Below, one piece after another: positions 44,515 through 57,724 of a DNA stretch of 64,000 nt. Source of the stretch: Himantopus leucocephalus. Its lineage: Eukaryota; Chordata; Aves; Charadriiformes; Recurvirostridae. The number at the start of each line of letters is the position of its first letter. The stretch's first letter is position 1. The notes below the pieces were generated by a model. It searched no databases and was not told the DNA's origin. It saw only the letters and a list, made by a program, of their open reading frames with translations. The stretch covers positions 5,084,117 through 5,148,116 of the forward strand of contig RSEF01000019.1 in the NCBI GenBank assembly GCA_003993805.1, given 5' to 3'. Made by a program: the position numbers and the translations under genes.

Positions 44515-46355
44515 GTGCCTTCCAACAGAGAGAGCACCACACTGAAGTCATTATTGATTTGTTACATGCACCACTGAAGGATTTCCATATGGAGAGGCAG
44601 TCAGTTGAGGTGACCCTGAAAACATGGAGTCTTACATCAAACACCAAACAGAAGTTGTATGAAAGACCATCGGGGAATTTGGTAGCGTTAGCCTGGTGTC
44701 TCTGATCTGGCTTCAAGGATGGAGTGGAGGACGTGAGGCTGATGCTGTCCTGAGATTTCAGGACACTCACAGAGGCCGTTGCATTGAATCAATTGCGCTT
44801 CTCAAAGAGTCCTTACCCCCAGCGCAGCCAAGGCTCTTCCAGCCGTGGTCAGCAAAAAGACTCCTAGGGACGTCAGCCCAGATGCGAGACTGAGGGGATA
44901 AGGGATTCTTTTAGTGAGATCCTAAATGTGGATTGCCAGTGGAAGAAAGAGAAGGAGAGTGTAACACTTCACTGCAAGAGGCAAACATCTCTGAGTGGCT
45001 CATTAGGAGAAAAGAAGGTCGATTAAAGCTGGAATCAAAGAACTGCAATACTAATGTTATAAATATATGTGCAAAGTGGTCCTCTAGCCTCACTCTCACA
45101 TTCTCATGCACCGTGTTTCTGTTCTCCCTTGCCTCTTTTAAAAGGAGAGAGAGGAACAGGCTGATTAATAAGGCTACAGAAAAACAGAGAACCATCTCCA
45201 GAGAAAGAAATACATTTTTTTTAAACTCATTTCCATATTTTTCTCTTGCCCCCAATGAATTTTGACACTGATCTTTTCCCCTTTTCCTGTTTATTGTTTT
45301 AAATAGAAAGTTTCTGCTTTCAAAACAACTCCTCTCCCTTTCCCCCCTCTCGTTTTTATTAATCTCAAAATGAGGGAGGAAGCAAGTTCTCAGCTCCTCC
45401 AGTGAAGCAAATGTTCAGCTCAGATTTTCTCATCAAAACCTGGTAGGTGTTTATCTGATTTCTGTCATACACACTACTTAAGCCAAAGCATTTTTGCAGA
45501 GGCATATTCATGATGCATATCAATATATGTTCATTGCAATGGCTTCCTCACCCTTTATTTCTTTGCTTTTCTTTCTGGAAGAACTTTACTCAGTTTTACC
45601 CACCGTTGCAAGCACTTTATCAACCCCAGGTTTAAATCAAAGTAGCACAGATGTGTAACAGGAACTGGCTACACGGGAGCTGAAAGGGAGCCCTTGGGTG
45701 CCAAACACCTAAGGTGCCTTGTACCTGACCAGGAGCATCCCAGTTTGGTGCACTGAAGAAGGAGCGCTGGCAAAACAAGCCAGGCGCTTCCAGCCAGGCC
45801 TGAAGGAGGACAGGACGTGCCAGGCAGCCCCCTGAAGGCCAGCGCTGTAACATTGACACAGAGTCATGTATGCTGTTGGGCAAAGGAAAAACAGAGGGGA
45901 ACATAGTTTCTATTTGTTCCTGGAGAAAGCGCACTGCAAAACTACAAATGCCTCTGCTTTGCCCTGCATCTGTATCTCACCTGCAAACAGTACCACGTGT
46001 ATTAGCAGGTAGTGGCACGCATGTGGCGTGCAGCATCCAAACGCTCCCCTGGCCTGAGACATCAAGGCATGATCAGATCCGCTTGCTTTGGGAAGCTGCC
46101 CCAGAAAGGACTGGGGGTGCGTGGAAGGGAAACACACAACCACATCATATACCCTAGCACCTGTACCCCACCCAGCGTGGGGTGTTGGGAAGCCCTGACA
46201 CCCCTTTCCCAGTAAACCTGCATCTGTAATGGATGCTCTGGCAAGGCAACATCTCACAGCAAAGCAGACAGCACTGAAATGTGGAATTTAGCCCAAATCT
46301 AATATATATATATTTAACACCCCAAATGCAAAAGCATGACCCATTATTTACTAAC
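44515..46355. other. non-coding stretch, one small AT-rich cluster
   Basis: Frames of up to 115 codons occur on both strands without recognisable features. Bases 45470-45545 (GCATATTCATGATGCATATC, AATATATGTTCATTGCAATG) contain octamer-like words. A short (AT)n is at 46301-46313. Confidence 0.45.
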
Positions 46356-46640
46356 TCGAGCCATGTTAATAAAGATAATACATAATTATTGCTGAAATAG
46401 TTCAATGCAAAGGTTCCCTCAGCTATAAACAGATCACATTTCTCCTCTGTTTGATGTCCTAATTACAAGTATCACCGTCCATCTGAGTTAGAACTAGATT
46501 AAGGCTCTGCTTGCATTTAAAGTAGCTGTTAGCACTGCTTAATAGTGAGAGATGACTAATTGGCCATCATGCTGGTGATGAATGAAGCTGAGACACAAGG
46601 CAGTGCATGAAAATTACATATGATTATTGCCAACTATTAG
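46356..46640. promoter_or_regulatory. candidate conserved regulatory block
   Basis: Nearly 280 bases with ATACATAATTATTGCTGAAA, AGCTATAAACAGATCACA, GTCCTAATTACAAG, GCATTTAAAGTAGCTGTTAG, TTAATAGTGAGAGATGAC, TAATTGGCCATCATGC and AATTACATATGATTATTGCC. There is no simple repeat, and the AT-rich words are varied, as in conserved enhancers. Confidence 0.33.
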
Positions 46641-48959
46641 GTTGAAGGAAAAAACCCATGTACATAGACACACCCCCATCCTGTTTGAACACCCGGGTTG
46701 ATCTGAAACCCACCAACAGCTCTGAATACAAGGGGAGACAGGTTCATACTGCAGGAGGCAGCTGAGTATCCCGTATTCGTCCCTGGGCTGGACTCGTGCA
46801 CCTCCACCCTCTTCACACATGGTGGGGTGTGCTTGTCATTGCAGGTGTGAAAGGAGCTGTTTGTCACGCTGCAGCTGGTTCCTTCCCCACCATCACCACA
46901 CAGTAATAATCTTGTCACATCTCCCAAGTTGAATGTGGTTTATCCGACTCTCCATGTGGCACTGGCAGCACAGCGGGCATCGTTCTTCCCTTCCAGGCCG
47001 TGGTGAAGCAGCTCCCCTGTGTGCTGTTAGGGCGTGCGTGTTGTTGCAGGTGTTACTTTTCAGTGGAAACAGAAAAAAACAAGGCCCTGACTGCATCGGC
47101 TCGTTAAAGGCGGAGTGCTGAGGGGGGCTAAGGTATCAGCAAGGCAAGGACTGGTGAGAGCAGCAGTGTCTTTCATTAATCTAGTGAGAAAGCTAACAAG
47201 CTTACAGGCATGTGAGGCAGATACGGAGAAACCAGCCTGCTCCTTCTCACAGCTGGATCAGCTCCTCTGATGAAATTCATAAGCACTGTTCACAAGAGTG
47301 GTGGAAGTGGCTTTTAAGGCTATTGTGTGTATAAGATACTTAGACTCGCTTCTTCCCAACTGTTATTTCTAAGGCTACATCCACCTCTTCGGTTGCCAAC
47401 GGTCAGTGCTTGGCTGTTAAAGCACCTTTGTGTTCAACCCTCGAGGTGGCTGCATTTCAGCACAGGCTGGACTCACTTCTGTACAGTTTTGAAGGCTTTT
47501 TACTGTGAAATATTCACAAGTGCAAGTAGTACTCAGCACAGTGAAGCCTTGCTTTTTTACCGGAGCACATGCTATGCAATGAATTGGTAATAATAATACA
47601 CTTTTCTGTCTCACCTACTTTCTCGCCCCCTCCAAAACAAGCAGCAGCACTTCCTCCCGTTTCAATTTCCTGATATAAATCTGCTTCATATTAAACTTAA
47701 GGAGCTTGCTACTGAAGGTAAGAAAAGACTGTGCTCTACCTTGGTCTCATTGTAGGGACACAGGATTGCAGACATCCCTGATCAAGGTGGGAGGCCAAGA
47801 CTGGACCACTCCATGCAAAATGTAAGATGAAGTTTTCTATCTATTCAGAACATGAAAAAACAAAATCTTCTTGGGGAAAATCTAAGCTGACTCCTAGCTT
47901 GGACCTTCATGCAGGCAAATCTGGGATGTGTGGTAACCCGTAGCCTGAATTTTTACCTATTCCAGCAGCTCATGAAGAGAAGTTGCCAAAATGTATCACA
48001 GGAGGTAAAGTTTGCATGGCAGGAGTCTTAATTGTCTCTGGTGCATTGGCTCAATATGACCAACCAGTGGATACTGATTAGTCCCAAACAAGATTACAGC
48101 AACTTGGCCAGGTTTTTTTCAGCTCATTTTTGGAAACAAGATGTGAACTTTCGCTGAGGGACATCCTCCCTGTTGATGGGTTTTGACATCTTTTCACAAC
48201 AAACCCCAGGTTTAGAAAAGGACGAGGGAAGAGGTCACTGTTCTTATTAGAGAGTTCCTGCAAATACTTTCCACAGGAGAAAGAGCTTTAGGTTGAGAAA
48301 TCAACTGGTGAATCCATTAAGCATTCCACATAATGCAACTGTTGATAAAATGGGGCCCGAGATGCTAGAGACTGTCCCGGCGCTCCTCCTCATCCCCGTG
48401 TCACGTTGTTCCTGGTTGGAGTCTCACACATGAGCGCACAGGCCAGCGCTGGATGTGTGCTATTCTCCCGCACAGCGTGCTGCTCTTTCAGATGCATTAA
48501 GCCCGTGCTTGGGCAAGGTTTTAGGAGTGCTGTCAGCACTGCAGGGATGCCCCTGGTTCAGTCCGAGGCAACCAGCTTGCTGTGACCACCCTGAGTTGAT
48601 TTAAAGAGGATGCAGAGCTCCAGCGGAGCCTCCTGTGCTATGTACAAGTCTTTACACCTATGTGGGGTGCTTTTTGCTGGTGTGTGGAAGTGGGAAAGAA
48701 AAATGGTCATGATACCAGTACCCTTTGGGGGCTGCCACAGTCCACGCTAGATGCCAGCCCACATGAGATGCACTTAACAGTTCCAAATCATCTGAAAATT
48801 CGTAAATCTTAAAGATTATCCTAATGGCAAATATAAATCTTAAAAAAGCCCTCGCTTCTCACAGTCCTTTCATGCATTGCTTGGCAGTTAGCTTGTCCCC
48901 AGGATATGAGGAAGCATCTGTGTTTGTAGGGTGGGTGTGGGAGGAAACTGGCTTACCCA
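46641..48959. other. non-coding stretch, nothing recognised
   Basis: Only short frames of at most 96 codons. No known repeat was found. Confidence 0.5.
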
Positions 48960-49140
48960 TGAAAATATTGCCAATTGCACCTTTTATTTCACACATTTAG
49001 CCACTGAGATGAAACAAAACTGTGTAGAAAAACTAATTTCATCTGCTGCACAATACCATTATTACCATAATCTAGTATAAAAGGGTGAACTTCACAGCAC
49101 TGGTAAATACATTATGAGAGTCATTTAAGATCCCGGCTCA
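48960..49140. promoter_or_regulatory. candidate conserved regulatory block
   Basis: The words AAAATATTGCCAATTGCACC, CACATTTAGCCACTGAGATG, AAAACTAATTTCATCTGC, CATTATTACCATAATC and ATACATTATGAGAGTC cluster in 180 bases, an AT-rich mix with CCAAT-like and homeodomain-like words. The call rests on composition only. Confidence 0.28.
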
Positions 49141-51860
49141 ACAGCTGAGCATACAGAGACGCTCTCATTTCTGCAAACAAGGGCTTACAAAACTAATGCC
49201 TTCTTCCTGCTATGATCTAGACACTTTAGCTCAGTTACCTGAGGAATAATGGAACACCCGAGCAGACTGTTCCTTTTTTTCCAGCCTTGACTTTACATAT
49301 TTCTGTCTCTCTACCCAAACCATAGCCTGGAACTGCATCTTCTTCAGTACAGCGGCAAGGAAACTGCAGGATAACAGAGAAGACCTTGTCTGTTCCCGCC
49401 TCTGCCACCAGTTGCTTTGCCAGACTTGAGAAAAACACCTTACCGTGTCTGCCAAGCTGCATAGCACCCTGGGGCTCTCGTTCTCTGTTTGTACAACATA
49501 TAGTGAAAGGGGTAAAGCACTGTCAAAAGGTGCCTGCAGCTGAAAGCATGCTAGTAATTAGTAATAGCCCATGGCCCCCCAGCTCCAGGCTCAGCACGTC
49601 ATCTGTCAGCTCAGCAGACAGGACGCACTTCTCTGGCCAGACAGTCTCTCTTCCAGGACAAGAACCAGAACTGCAAAATACGGGGCAAGTTGTGACAACC
49701 AGATGGAGGTGCATAAGCACACACCAGTTTATCCAGGGGCTACATTTTTCCTCATTGCTTCAAATGAAATAGTAAGTTTCTAGGAAAAGCCTTTATACAG
49801 AAACATTTTTCATCACCCTTCCACCAGCCAGTATCACACCATATTTTCCTCGTTCTCTGCGCTGTATCCAGCGGGTATTTTCCACGCATCCTGCACTCTG
49901 CCAGCGGCTACGCCTCCATGCACCACAGACTGACTGGTGCACTGTGCATGTCTGATACCTTGTACCTCACACTGAGCTTTCCCTACATCTTTTCTCCAAC
50001 TCACCAGGGAATCCTCATCAATCATACTTTCTGCAAGGGTCAGTTCCTGACCCATCTGACCTCAGCCACCCGCCATGTGATAATGCGTGTTATTACCAGA
50101 GTAACTCTTGGATTAAAAGCAGAATTCAAACTAGCCGGATTTGGGGCTGTTTACAGACGCCGGTCACTCCTGCAGAATGTATTAAAGGCATGATTGCCTG
50201 GTGGGGTTAAACTTTTTGCTCCCAAATCAAAATCTTCCAGGAGGGGTGTGAACTCCTCCAAAAATGTCACATCTGGAGGCTGCAGGACAGCATAGGTGAA
50301 CTCACTTTTCTTAAGCACCTTTTATGTACGCTGCAGAAGTATACACCCCTCTGGGAGATGGCAGCACACAGCAAAAGCCACTGGGTCTTAGTCATCTGAC
50401 TTCACTGAATATTGTCCCCAGTTAATCTTGTGCTGAAAATGATCTCTGAAGTACCAATCATGCAAAAATCGACTTTATGTTTGAAGGACAAATGCAAAGT
50501 CTCTCTTACTGTCCTTTTATAACACACACTCCATCACACCTGGCACAACCACACCTGTCAAATATTGCAGTTTAAATAGCTCTGTTGGTAAATGATAAAT
50601 ACAAGAGCATACATTTGTATAACCTTACACCCTGGAGAGAAGAGGGTGCCCTGGATTTATTGTTACAATGTTTAATATTGCTTTATTTTGTCCAAAGAGA
50701 AGTACTGGAGTTGTTCATAAAGGTGAACCCTGTAAATCAATAAAGACATTCTTGGTAAATCTGATTTTTAGCGGGGAAAGATTTTAGCTGCGTTACTAAG
50801 AGGTGCAGAGGGGGAGAAGTTGTTTTTTCCGAGAAATGAAAAAAGCGCATGGCACGGAGGGAAGTACTTTCCCCTTCAGGTGCCAAGAGATGGAAAGTTT
50901 GCTGGTCTGAAGTATCTTCCCACAGGTTGCCAAACCCCCACGGTGTTCAGAGGCAGCAGCGCGCAGCAAAAAGCACCAGAAGCAGGGGAATCCTTCCAGA
51001 ACATACCTCTGAGCTTGCCTGAATTTCTATAATGGCAGCGCTGAGTTTCATCGCTCCACGCTCAGGAGGTCTGACCTGCTTGCAGCTGTAGCCCAAGCCA
51101 GGACGCTTTAACACTGGTGCAGCGCCCAGATCCTGCTTTCCAAACGTCTCACGTTGGCTGCATTAATGCAACATAATCCCTGTCAGTAGGCAAGCTCCAG
51201 GAGCTCTGCGGGTCTCTTAGAGAAGCATTCGTACACTGGTTTCCTCTCCTCAAGAGGAAGGCAGCTGGCCAGGATCTCGTCACGGGCACCAGTGGGAAGC
51301 ATCTCACAAGCTGTGCATTCCCACCCAGATTCTACCTTGCAGGGCAGGATGTCCTTTGGTATTCAGTTCAGAGGGTGAAAACGTGAATGTAAACCCAGAC
51401 TTCAGCATTTGATGACCTAGGGAGCAGAGGCTGTTGATAAGTCTATCCTGGAAACTAGTGAGAGAGATTCTAATTGTATTCCTACAGCTTGTTTATGTTG
51501 GGCTTCACTGCTTGCTTCTTTGAACTGCCTTGAGTTTTGAAGGTTTGTTTGGGGTTTTTTTGTTGTTTTTCTAATAAGCTATGTACTGCAATTTATTCTG
51601 TATCACAGAAACCAGAGAAACGTCTCCAAGAGAATGACAACTTATGCAAAGAATGACTCAGACATACATCCCATCCTGCAGAGAAGAACAATGCTCATGC
51701 CAGCGCAGCAGAGCCTGCTAAAATCTGTAACAAGGCTGCTGGAAACAAGAAGAAGGTTGGATGAGTTATAGAAACAAAAGCCAAACCCTCTGATCAAAGA
51801 ATCGAATTAGAGACAAGAAAGGAAGAGAGAACTGGCTGACAGTCAACCAGACACCCTGCG
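49141..51860. other. non-coding stretch with no recognised gene
   Basis: A 128-codon frame (49386-49772 plus) has open minus-strand frames beneath it and no recognised family. At 50640-50780 a smaller AT-rich cluster (GTTTAATATTGCTTTATTTT, CTGTAAATCAATAAAGAC) may be regulatory. Nothing else is evident. Confidence 0.45.
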
Positions 51861-52035
51861 GGACTTGGAGAACACTATTTAATCTCTCTTTGCTTCAGTT
51901 TCCCATCTGTAAAATGGCTATTGGCCACCTTATCCGTTTAGTCTATGGGAGGGTGGGGTCAGAGATAGTCTCTCATTATATGTCTACACACTTTCTAGCC
52001 AAATGGATCATGTATTGCTGTGAAGGTAAATAAAG
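51861..52035 (+). mobile_element. MIR-type ancient SINE with amniote tail
   Basis: The core reads GGACTTGGAGAACACTATTT, AATCTCTCTTTGCTTCAGTT, TCCCATCTGTAAAATGGC, matching the MIR core 'gaccttgggcaagtcacttaacctctctgtgcctcagtttcccatctgtaaaatg'. The tail continues with GTCAGAGATAGTCTCTCATT, ATGTCTACACACTTTCTAGC, CAAATGGATCATGTATTGCT and GTAAATAAAG, matching 'gcagggactgtctctcactatgtgtttgtacagcacctagcacaatggggccctgat'. This is the best-preserved SINE in the window. Sense strand is plus. Confidence 0.8.
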
Positions 52036-54584
52036 AAATTCTTGAACAGCAGCACAGTTAAATCAAATTTCTACATGATTTTGTGTTTCACTGTTCACTG
52101 CCTGTGAGATCTTACTGAAGCTTTTTCAACTCGGGAGACATTCAGGACCTCTTTCTCCCAGGAGACACACTGATGAAGTTGGAGCTGGAGCCTTTGAGCC
52201 TTACAAAATCCCTTTCATCTTCCTCACCCCTACTTCTGTGAAACTTGCATGGGCATCACCCCTTTTAAGACCATTACCCCTCCATCAAACAGGGCTGAAA
52301 TTGGCTGAGATGTGCAGAAGTTGGTGAGTCAAAGGACATGCAGTTGCACAACTTATTTCCAGGGAAAACAAACTCAAAATCAAGCCGGCTGGGAGCAAAG
52401 CCAAACCAACTCTCCCATCTCAATCAGCAGATCAGTTTATGTCCGCTAAACAGTCCTGTCTCCTTTCCCACACAGTTTAAGTCCAAGGGGAATTACATCA
52501 CCAGGCAAATGAGAAGACAATCGGGTCTTGATTTTCATTGTCTCCATCACCTTAGCTGTCTTAATACACCGAGGACCCGGTGGCTGTAAGCTGAGACTGA
52601 AATATTTAAATGGCATCTAAAACACAAATATTAAGAGGAACTATTCAGTGGAAGAGCTGACCAAAGAGCAGTGCTAATTCTCCATCACTTAGATCCAAAC
52701 CAGGAGAGCATAGGAAGAACCACAATTTATTAGACTCAGTGAAGGTCAGTCATTGAGCTTTTCCGAGCTTGACAGGTGCCAGAGGCCAGAGCAGAACAAC
52801 ACACAGGTTCTTTCAGACCACATACCCCACATGACTGACTCTTACTCATGCAGAGTCTCTGCTGCACTAGTATCAACCCTGGGAGAGGAACTTGCACCAC
52901 TTTTGGAGGCCATTAGAGAAATACACAGTAGAAAAGCACGAGACCCATGACTAGGATTTCAAGCCAAAACTGCATCATTTATGACAACACATCCAGTCCG
53001 ACCACAGGGTTTTCTAGATAACAAAAGAAAACTCTTTGTCATCCCATCTTCTTAAAGAGTTCATCTGCAACTGAATCTCCCCCAGGCTGCTCAGCTTCCC
53101 CAAGCTGCCACCTCAGATGGACAGCCCATTTCCAGGGACGCAGAAGCCCTGCTGCCCTGGCTGTGGTCTCGGGGCGATGGGCTCTGTCTCTAACATGGGG
53201 ATGTTTGGTCTGACACAGCTGCTGTACACGCAAGGGAGCCTGGCACTCAACGCGTTAATGCAGATCCCTGCTGGAGACCATTCATCGATGTTGATAGCAG
53301 TCCACAAGATTCTTAACCTCTGTCTAATACTGTCACGCTGAATAGATGGTTTGCCCTCGTGTTTGCAGCTTTCACTGCCTTGTCACGTAATATCTTCAGG
53401 GGCCAGAGGCCACACCACTGCTTCTATCAATCCAGCTGCGTGCCCTGCCGCATTGCATTAGTCCTCTACATCTCTGTCAGACTCTGGTAGGCAGTCAAGG
53501 ATGTTTACTGATACCCACTTGCACAGTCAATCTCAGAATGATCTCGGTATCTATGACCCCTCTCTTTACAAATCACATTGGTTGAAGGCTATAATTATGG
53601 GATATAATTAGAAGTGGAGTTTCATTTAATGGAGGCAGCAACATGTCAAGCGCCCCAAGAGTCCACCAAGCTGCAAGCTATGATTCCTCCTCACTCCCCT
53701 CTGCTGCTGCTGCTGTTTTGGAGCACATAAAATGCCTGTTGCACTGAGGATGACCTAGATGATGCTGGTGATCTTGCTTTAGATGTTGTATCTCCAGCTG
53801 AGAAGTAAAGCTCTAAACATGAATTTAGCCCATCATTACACCTATCACATCTTACAAGACAGCAACAGACCTTACAGGCTAATGGATTGAATACACTGGC
53901 TTTCAACTATTCCCATAGCGGGATCCCTTCCTTTTCCAAGCCCAATGCACATTCAGTGCATGCGCTTCTACTCCCTTCTCAAATCGTGAATTCAAGAGGA
54001 AACGAATATGGCAGTAGAGAAAAGTCCCCCATATATGAAGGCATGGAAGATGATACAGTCTTTGTTATATTCATTTTCTTGAGAGAGGTTTGTTCTACCT
54101 CTTGACAATCCTCCAGTAGCAAACAAACTGTGGAAAAGATTCAGGGTATCCATTAATTTATCTGCAAATGTCTTTGGAAAGATGGAGTGCTGTGTTTATC
54201 TCTTGCTCAACCTAAACATTTCATGTCCTGGTAGATTCTAAATCCAACCTTTTCTGGACTATTGGGACCACAATAAGTCATCAGCACAGAGCAGAAGCAA
54301 AATCCAAAGCAGAAAAGAACAAAAAGTACCTGTGAGAAAGATGACAACAAGCCAACCTAGTCAGCATATATTCTTCCTACACTGCACCATCCAAGTGTCT
54401 GGCCCTGCATCACCAGGGCATAGTGACAGGCGTTGGCAGTCTTGGGCCCTTCTGCTGCAGCAGGCAGTAACAAGCCCTATGATGACTGAGATGTGAGCCC
54501 CTGTCAGCCACTGGGATGAGAGCAGCAATGACTCTTGCACCACCTGGGAAACAAGGGTGCGTCCTTTCCACAGCACCAGTGGTG
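52036..54584. other. non-coding stretch, nothing recognised
   Basis: Frames of at most 83 codons. A (CTG)5 lies at 53701-53715. At 53575-53640 GGCTATAATTATGGG and GGATATAATTAGAAG form a small AT-rich pair of words. No gene or repeat family is seen. Confidence 0.5.
53701..53715 (+). repeat. (CTG)5 trinucleotide repeat
   Basis: Five perfect CTG units directly after CCCCT. Confidence 0.9.
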
Positions 54585-54627
54585 ACTGCTAGGAGGAACA
54601 CACTCNACTGCTAGGAGGAACGCACTC
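54585..54627 (+). repeat. 21-base tandem copy split by an N, probable assembly join
   Basis: ACTGCTAGGAGGAACACACTC (21 bases at 54585-54605) is followed by N at 54606 and then by the same 21 bases with one A-to-G change at 54607-54627. A one-base gap exactly between two copies is what results when two contigs with an unmerged terminal overlap are joined by a placeholder N. The real genome probably has one copy. Confidence 0.8.
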
Positions 54628-57524
54628 ATCACCAGGCTGTTGTACCACCCAGGTCCTGGGACCCAGTTCCTCTCTGGGCACAAGAGCCAGCACAACGCAG
54701 CCGTCCACAGCTGTCTGGGAACCAACGTGTGCCAGCACAGGGCTCAAAAGTGCTGAGGCAATGCTGATGGAAAATGCCAGCAGTCAGACTATGGAAAAAG
54801 CCAGTAGGGTCTTTGTTCTGAGGTGATTGGAGAACACAGGGAGCCAAGATCATTTCTCATCAAGTAAAAGAAGTGAAGAGCACGTTCCTAATTCAATTGG
54901 TGTCAACAGGAATTCAGCTGCTATTCAGGCATTTGAAGTGGTGAAACTGCACCAGGAATTTGCTTTGCAGCCCGGAGCTGCAAGGAGCAGATGGACATAA
55001 CATATTTAATCCCAAGTGCAGCAGTGAAGGGCATGCAAATACCATTACCTATCTGGAAAGCTTTGGGGTGTCTTTGGAGAAAGACAATGGGCAAAATGCA
55101 AAAGACAGCACAGACTGAACATTAGAGTGGCATGTGTTTGCTTTTCTGCCTCTGAATAAAAACCACCAAGGGAAGAAATACAACCACCACCCCCAGAGAG
55201 AGATTCCCACGGGCTGTCTCATAAGGCGTTTGAGTGGCGCAATCTGCGAAGGAGAAGAGCGAGCTGGCAAGAACCAACCCCAGCAAAAGTGTTTCTCGAG
55301 AGACCTGTCTCACCCTGATGAAGTCGTCCCAGCCAACACTGGGGTCCAATCAAAGGGGAATTTTGGAAGCAGCTTTCCAACCATCTTGTGTGATAAGCCA
55401 GTTCTCTTTCCTTCACCCTGACAGAGCAGAGACTGGAGAAAATGATGAGGATTTTATAGCTCTCTGCGGTAAGCAGTTAATAATTCTCTGAGGCTATAGA
55501 TCTGGGCTCCACAGCAGGGCTGGAATAATTCACAATAAAATATGACTTTTCATTTATCACTCTGACACTTAATAAATACTTCCTGGTGAAGCCCAGGAAC
55601 AAGGAAGAGAAGGAAGGAGAGGGACATCCCAGGCTTATGGTCACCAGGTGCTTTCAGTGAACACGGCACGTGGTGAAGGATGGTGAGAGACCAACCAGGA
55701 AACACGGGCCTGGGACATGTTAGAGAAATGAAGTGATGAGATCTCAGCTTCATAGGGACTTTTTTTGTCCATAACCATCATAAGAGGCCCCCTCTGTGCT
55801 CAGGCAAGGCCCCTGTGGACACTGACATTGTCTAATACTGATAATGATGGATGAAAGGTGCAAGTACCAAAGCAAAACGGTGTGTGGCTCTTTCTCCTCT
55901 CTTGTGTTGCCATCACCCCACTGCCACCACACAAGGAGGGCTGGTGCGTCCTGTGGTCTGCGTGCCGATGGCCCTGTGTGCCAACTGCTTCTGCAGCCAC
56001 CTTTGCCTGGGTATGGAAGTGCCTCATGGACATACATCATCATGGCGCTGCAGAGAGGCAGAGGAAAACGTTGTCTGTGTTCTTCAGGAAAGGAAATAAA
56101 CCTGAGGCAGAAACTTGCCCTGAGAGAACCAACAGCAATTTGCCTGGGGCATCTCTCAAAGTCCTCCAGCAGATGGGCTAGCCTTGCCAAGAACATGTCT
56201 CTGCTTCCCCTGCAGGCATGAACGATTCCCACTGATGTGCAACCTGAGATCTGGGCAGGGATCAGATCCTGGTGCCTCCAAACCCCACCTAGCCCCAGAA
56301 AGAGCTCACCCTCAGGGAATGGAAAGTAAGCCAGCAAGTATCTCTGGCAGGAGGTGCTGTTTGCTCGCAGCCCCAGCTCCCCTGGAAATCACAGCTGCCT
56401 CCGAGGTGAGTAGCAGTGCTCCCACGCTGCCCACATGCCGCGGGGCTGCCGGCAGGTTTGCTCCCAGGGCAGGTGCTTGCTACACGGGAGAAGCCTGCAT
56501 CCACTTGTGGGTTCTCTCTGCTGGATTCCCTTTGCCTTGAGCTGTCAGTGGAAACAGCATAGACACCAGCCTTTGTAAATCAGATAGTGAGGCATAGTTT
56601 ACTAAGACATATAAAGCAACGGATATTGGCGGGAACTAGATTTGCCTGTGGCTCTTTTATGTGGTTGCTTTGCAGATGGTCCGTCCACTGCCTCACATCT
56701 TCTTGAAGGCCTTTTTATCTACATAGATGCAATTTCCTTTTCAGTTCCTTGCATCTACACACTTTATCAGCTGATCAATGGAAGAGACTCTCATCTTCCC
56801 ACACCCTGAAGAGGCCTGTAGCAGCTGCTGCTGTATTCACACAAAACCCTGATGGGCCACAGAGCTGGGGAGGTTCCCGGTCCCTTCTTCCCATCTCCGG
56901 CTGTTCCTCTCAGAGCGATAGCGTCCTGGTTTACCTGAAGAGCTCATCCCTACAGGGGGGAGGTGAGGATATTGCTATATTGCTCTAAACACTCTGAAGT
57001 GTTTTAGCAACAGAGGCAAACAACAAACATTATCCTGTGCACAATATCGACTCAGTTAATTGGCAAGTGAGGTGTTGGACTGGCCTCCTGCTTGGCTTAA
57101 ATTGTATATGCACCGAACACTTTCTCTGCTCATCATGCTGTCAGTGGGAAAGGCTCCATACAGGGTGATCACATGCTGCTGCAAACTCAGTGCTCGGTAA
57201 AGCTGCAAATCAAAACAAAATAGCAGACAAACAAAGAGGGGAGATGGAAGGAGGGGTGGAGGGGGCCAAACTGGAGAACACAAGCAAACTCGCAGCCTGC
57301 AACTGTAGCTGCCCCTTCTGGGAGCTCAAGGATTCCTGAGAAACTTCTTTGAGTTGGTCTGAGGGTCACGTATGGTGCCTACAGGCAGACCCAGCAGAAA
57401 TGAACAGGAAGGAGAGAGCTGGGGAGCTGCGAGAGCGAGTCTCATGTCTTTCAGCCCTAGTGCTAACGGGAGAGGCGACACCTAGTGCTGGGGAGCAGTG
57501 TAATGGAAGAAAAAGGATGTTCTG
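54628..57524. other. non-coding stretch with the longest but unconvincing ORF
   Basis: The minus frame 55750-56337 (195 codons) is the longest in the window. Its translation shows no domain or repeat pattern, and several plus-strand frames of 82 to 125 codons cover the same DNA, so I regard it as chance. Bases 54880-55045 hold an AT-rich cluster with a perfect octamer ATGCAAAT at 55033-55040 and may be regulatory. Confidence 0.5.
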
Positions 57525-57590
57525 CCACTGCCTTCTCACATAATCTTGGGAAAGTCACAGGTACTTCCTTTGCCATAATTCCCACATGGC
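57525..57590 (+). mobile_element. MIR-like SINE core fragment
   Basis: CCACTGCCTTCTCACATAAT, CTTGGGAAAGTCACAGG and the following CTTCCTTTGCCATAATTCCC resemble the MIR core 'ctgccacttgctgtgtgaccttgggcaagtcacttaacctctctgtgcctcagttt'. It is heavily diverged, and only about 65 bases can be placed. Confidence 0.45.
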
Positions 57591-57724
57591 AATTGAGTGT
57601 TGCAGTCCCTCCTGTGTCTCTCCTTGCTGCTTACTGCTTAGGGACCAGGTTCTCTAAGACAATATAGACCCCTGAGGATGCGTGTGTCTGCCCAGAAGAA
57701 CTTAAAATTGTTCTAAGCAATTAT

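Noticed and set aside
55750..56337. Longest open frame in the window (195 codons, minus)
   Set aside because: No domain, signal or composition typical of protein. Several frames are open on the opposite strand over the same bases, and no initiation or splice context favours it. Length is within what chance allows for 64 kb.
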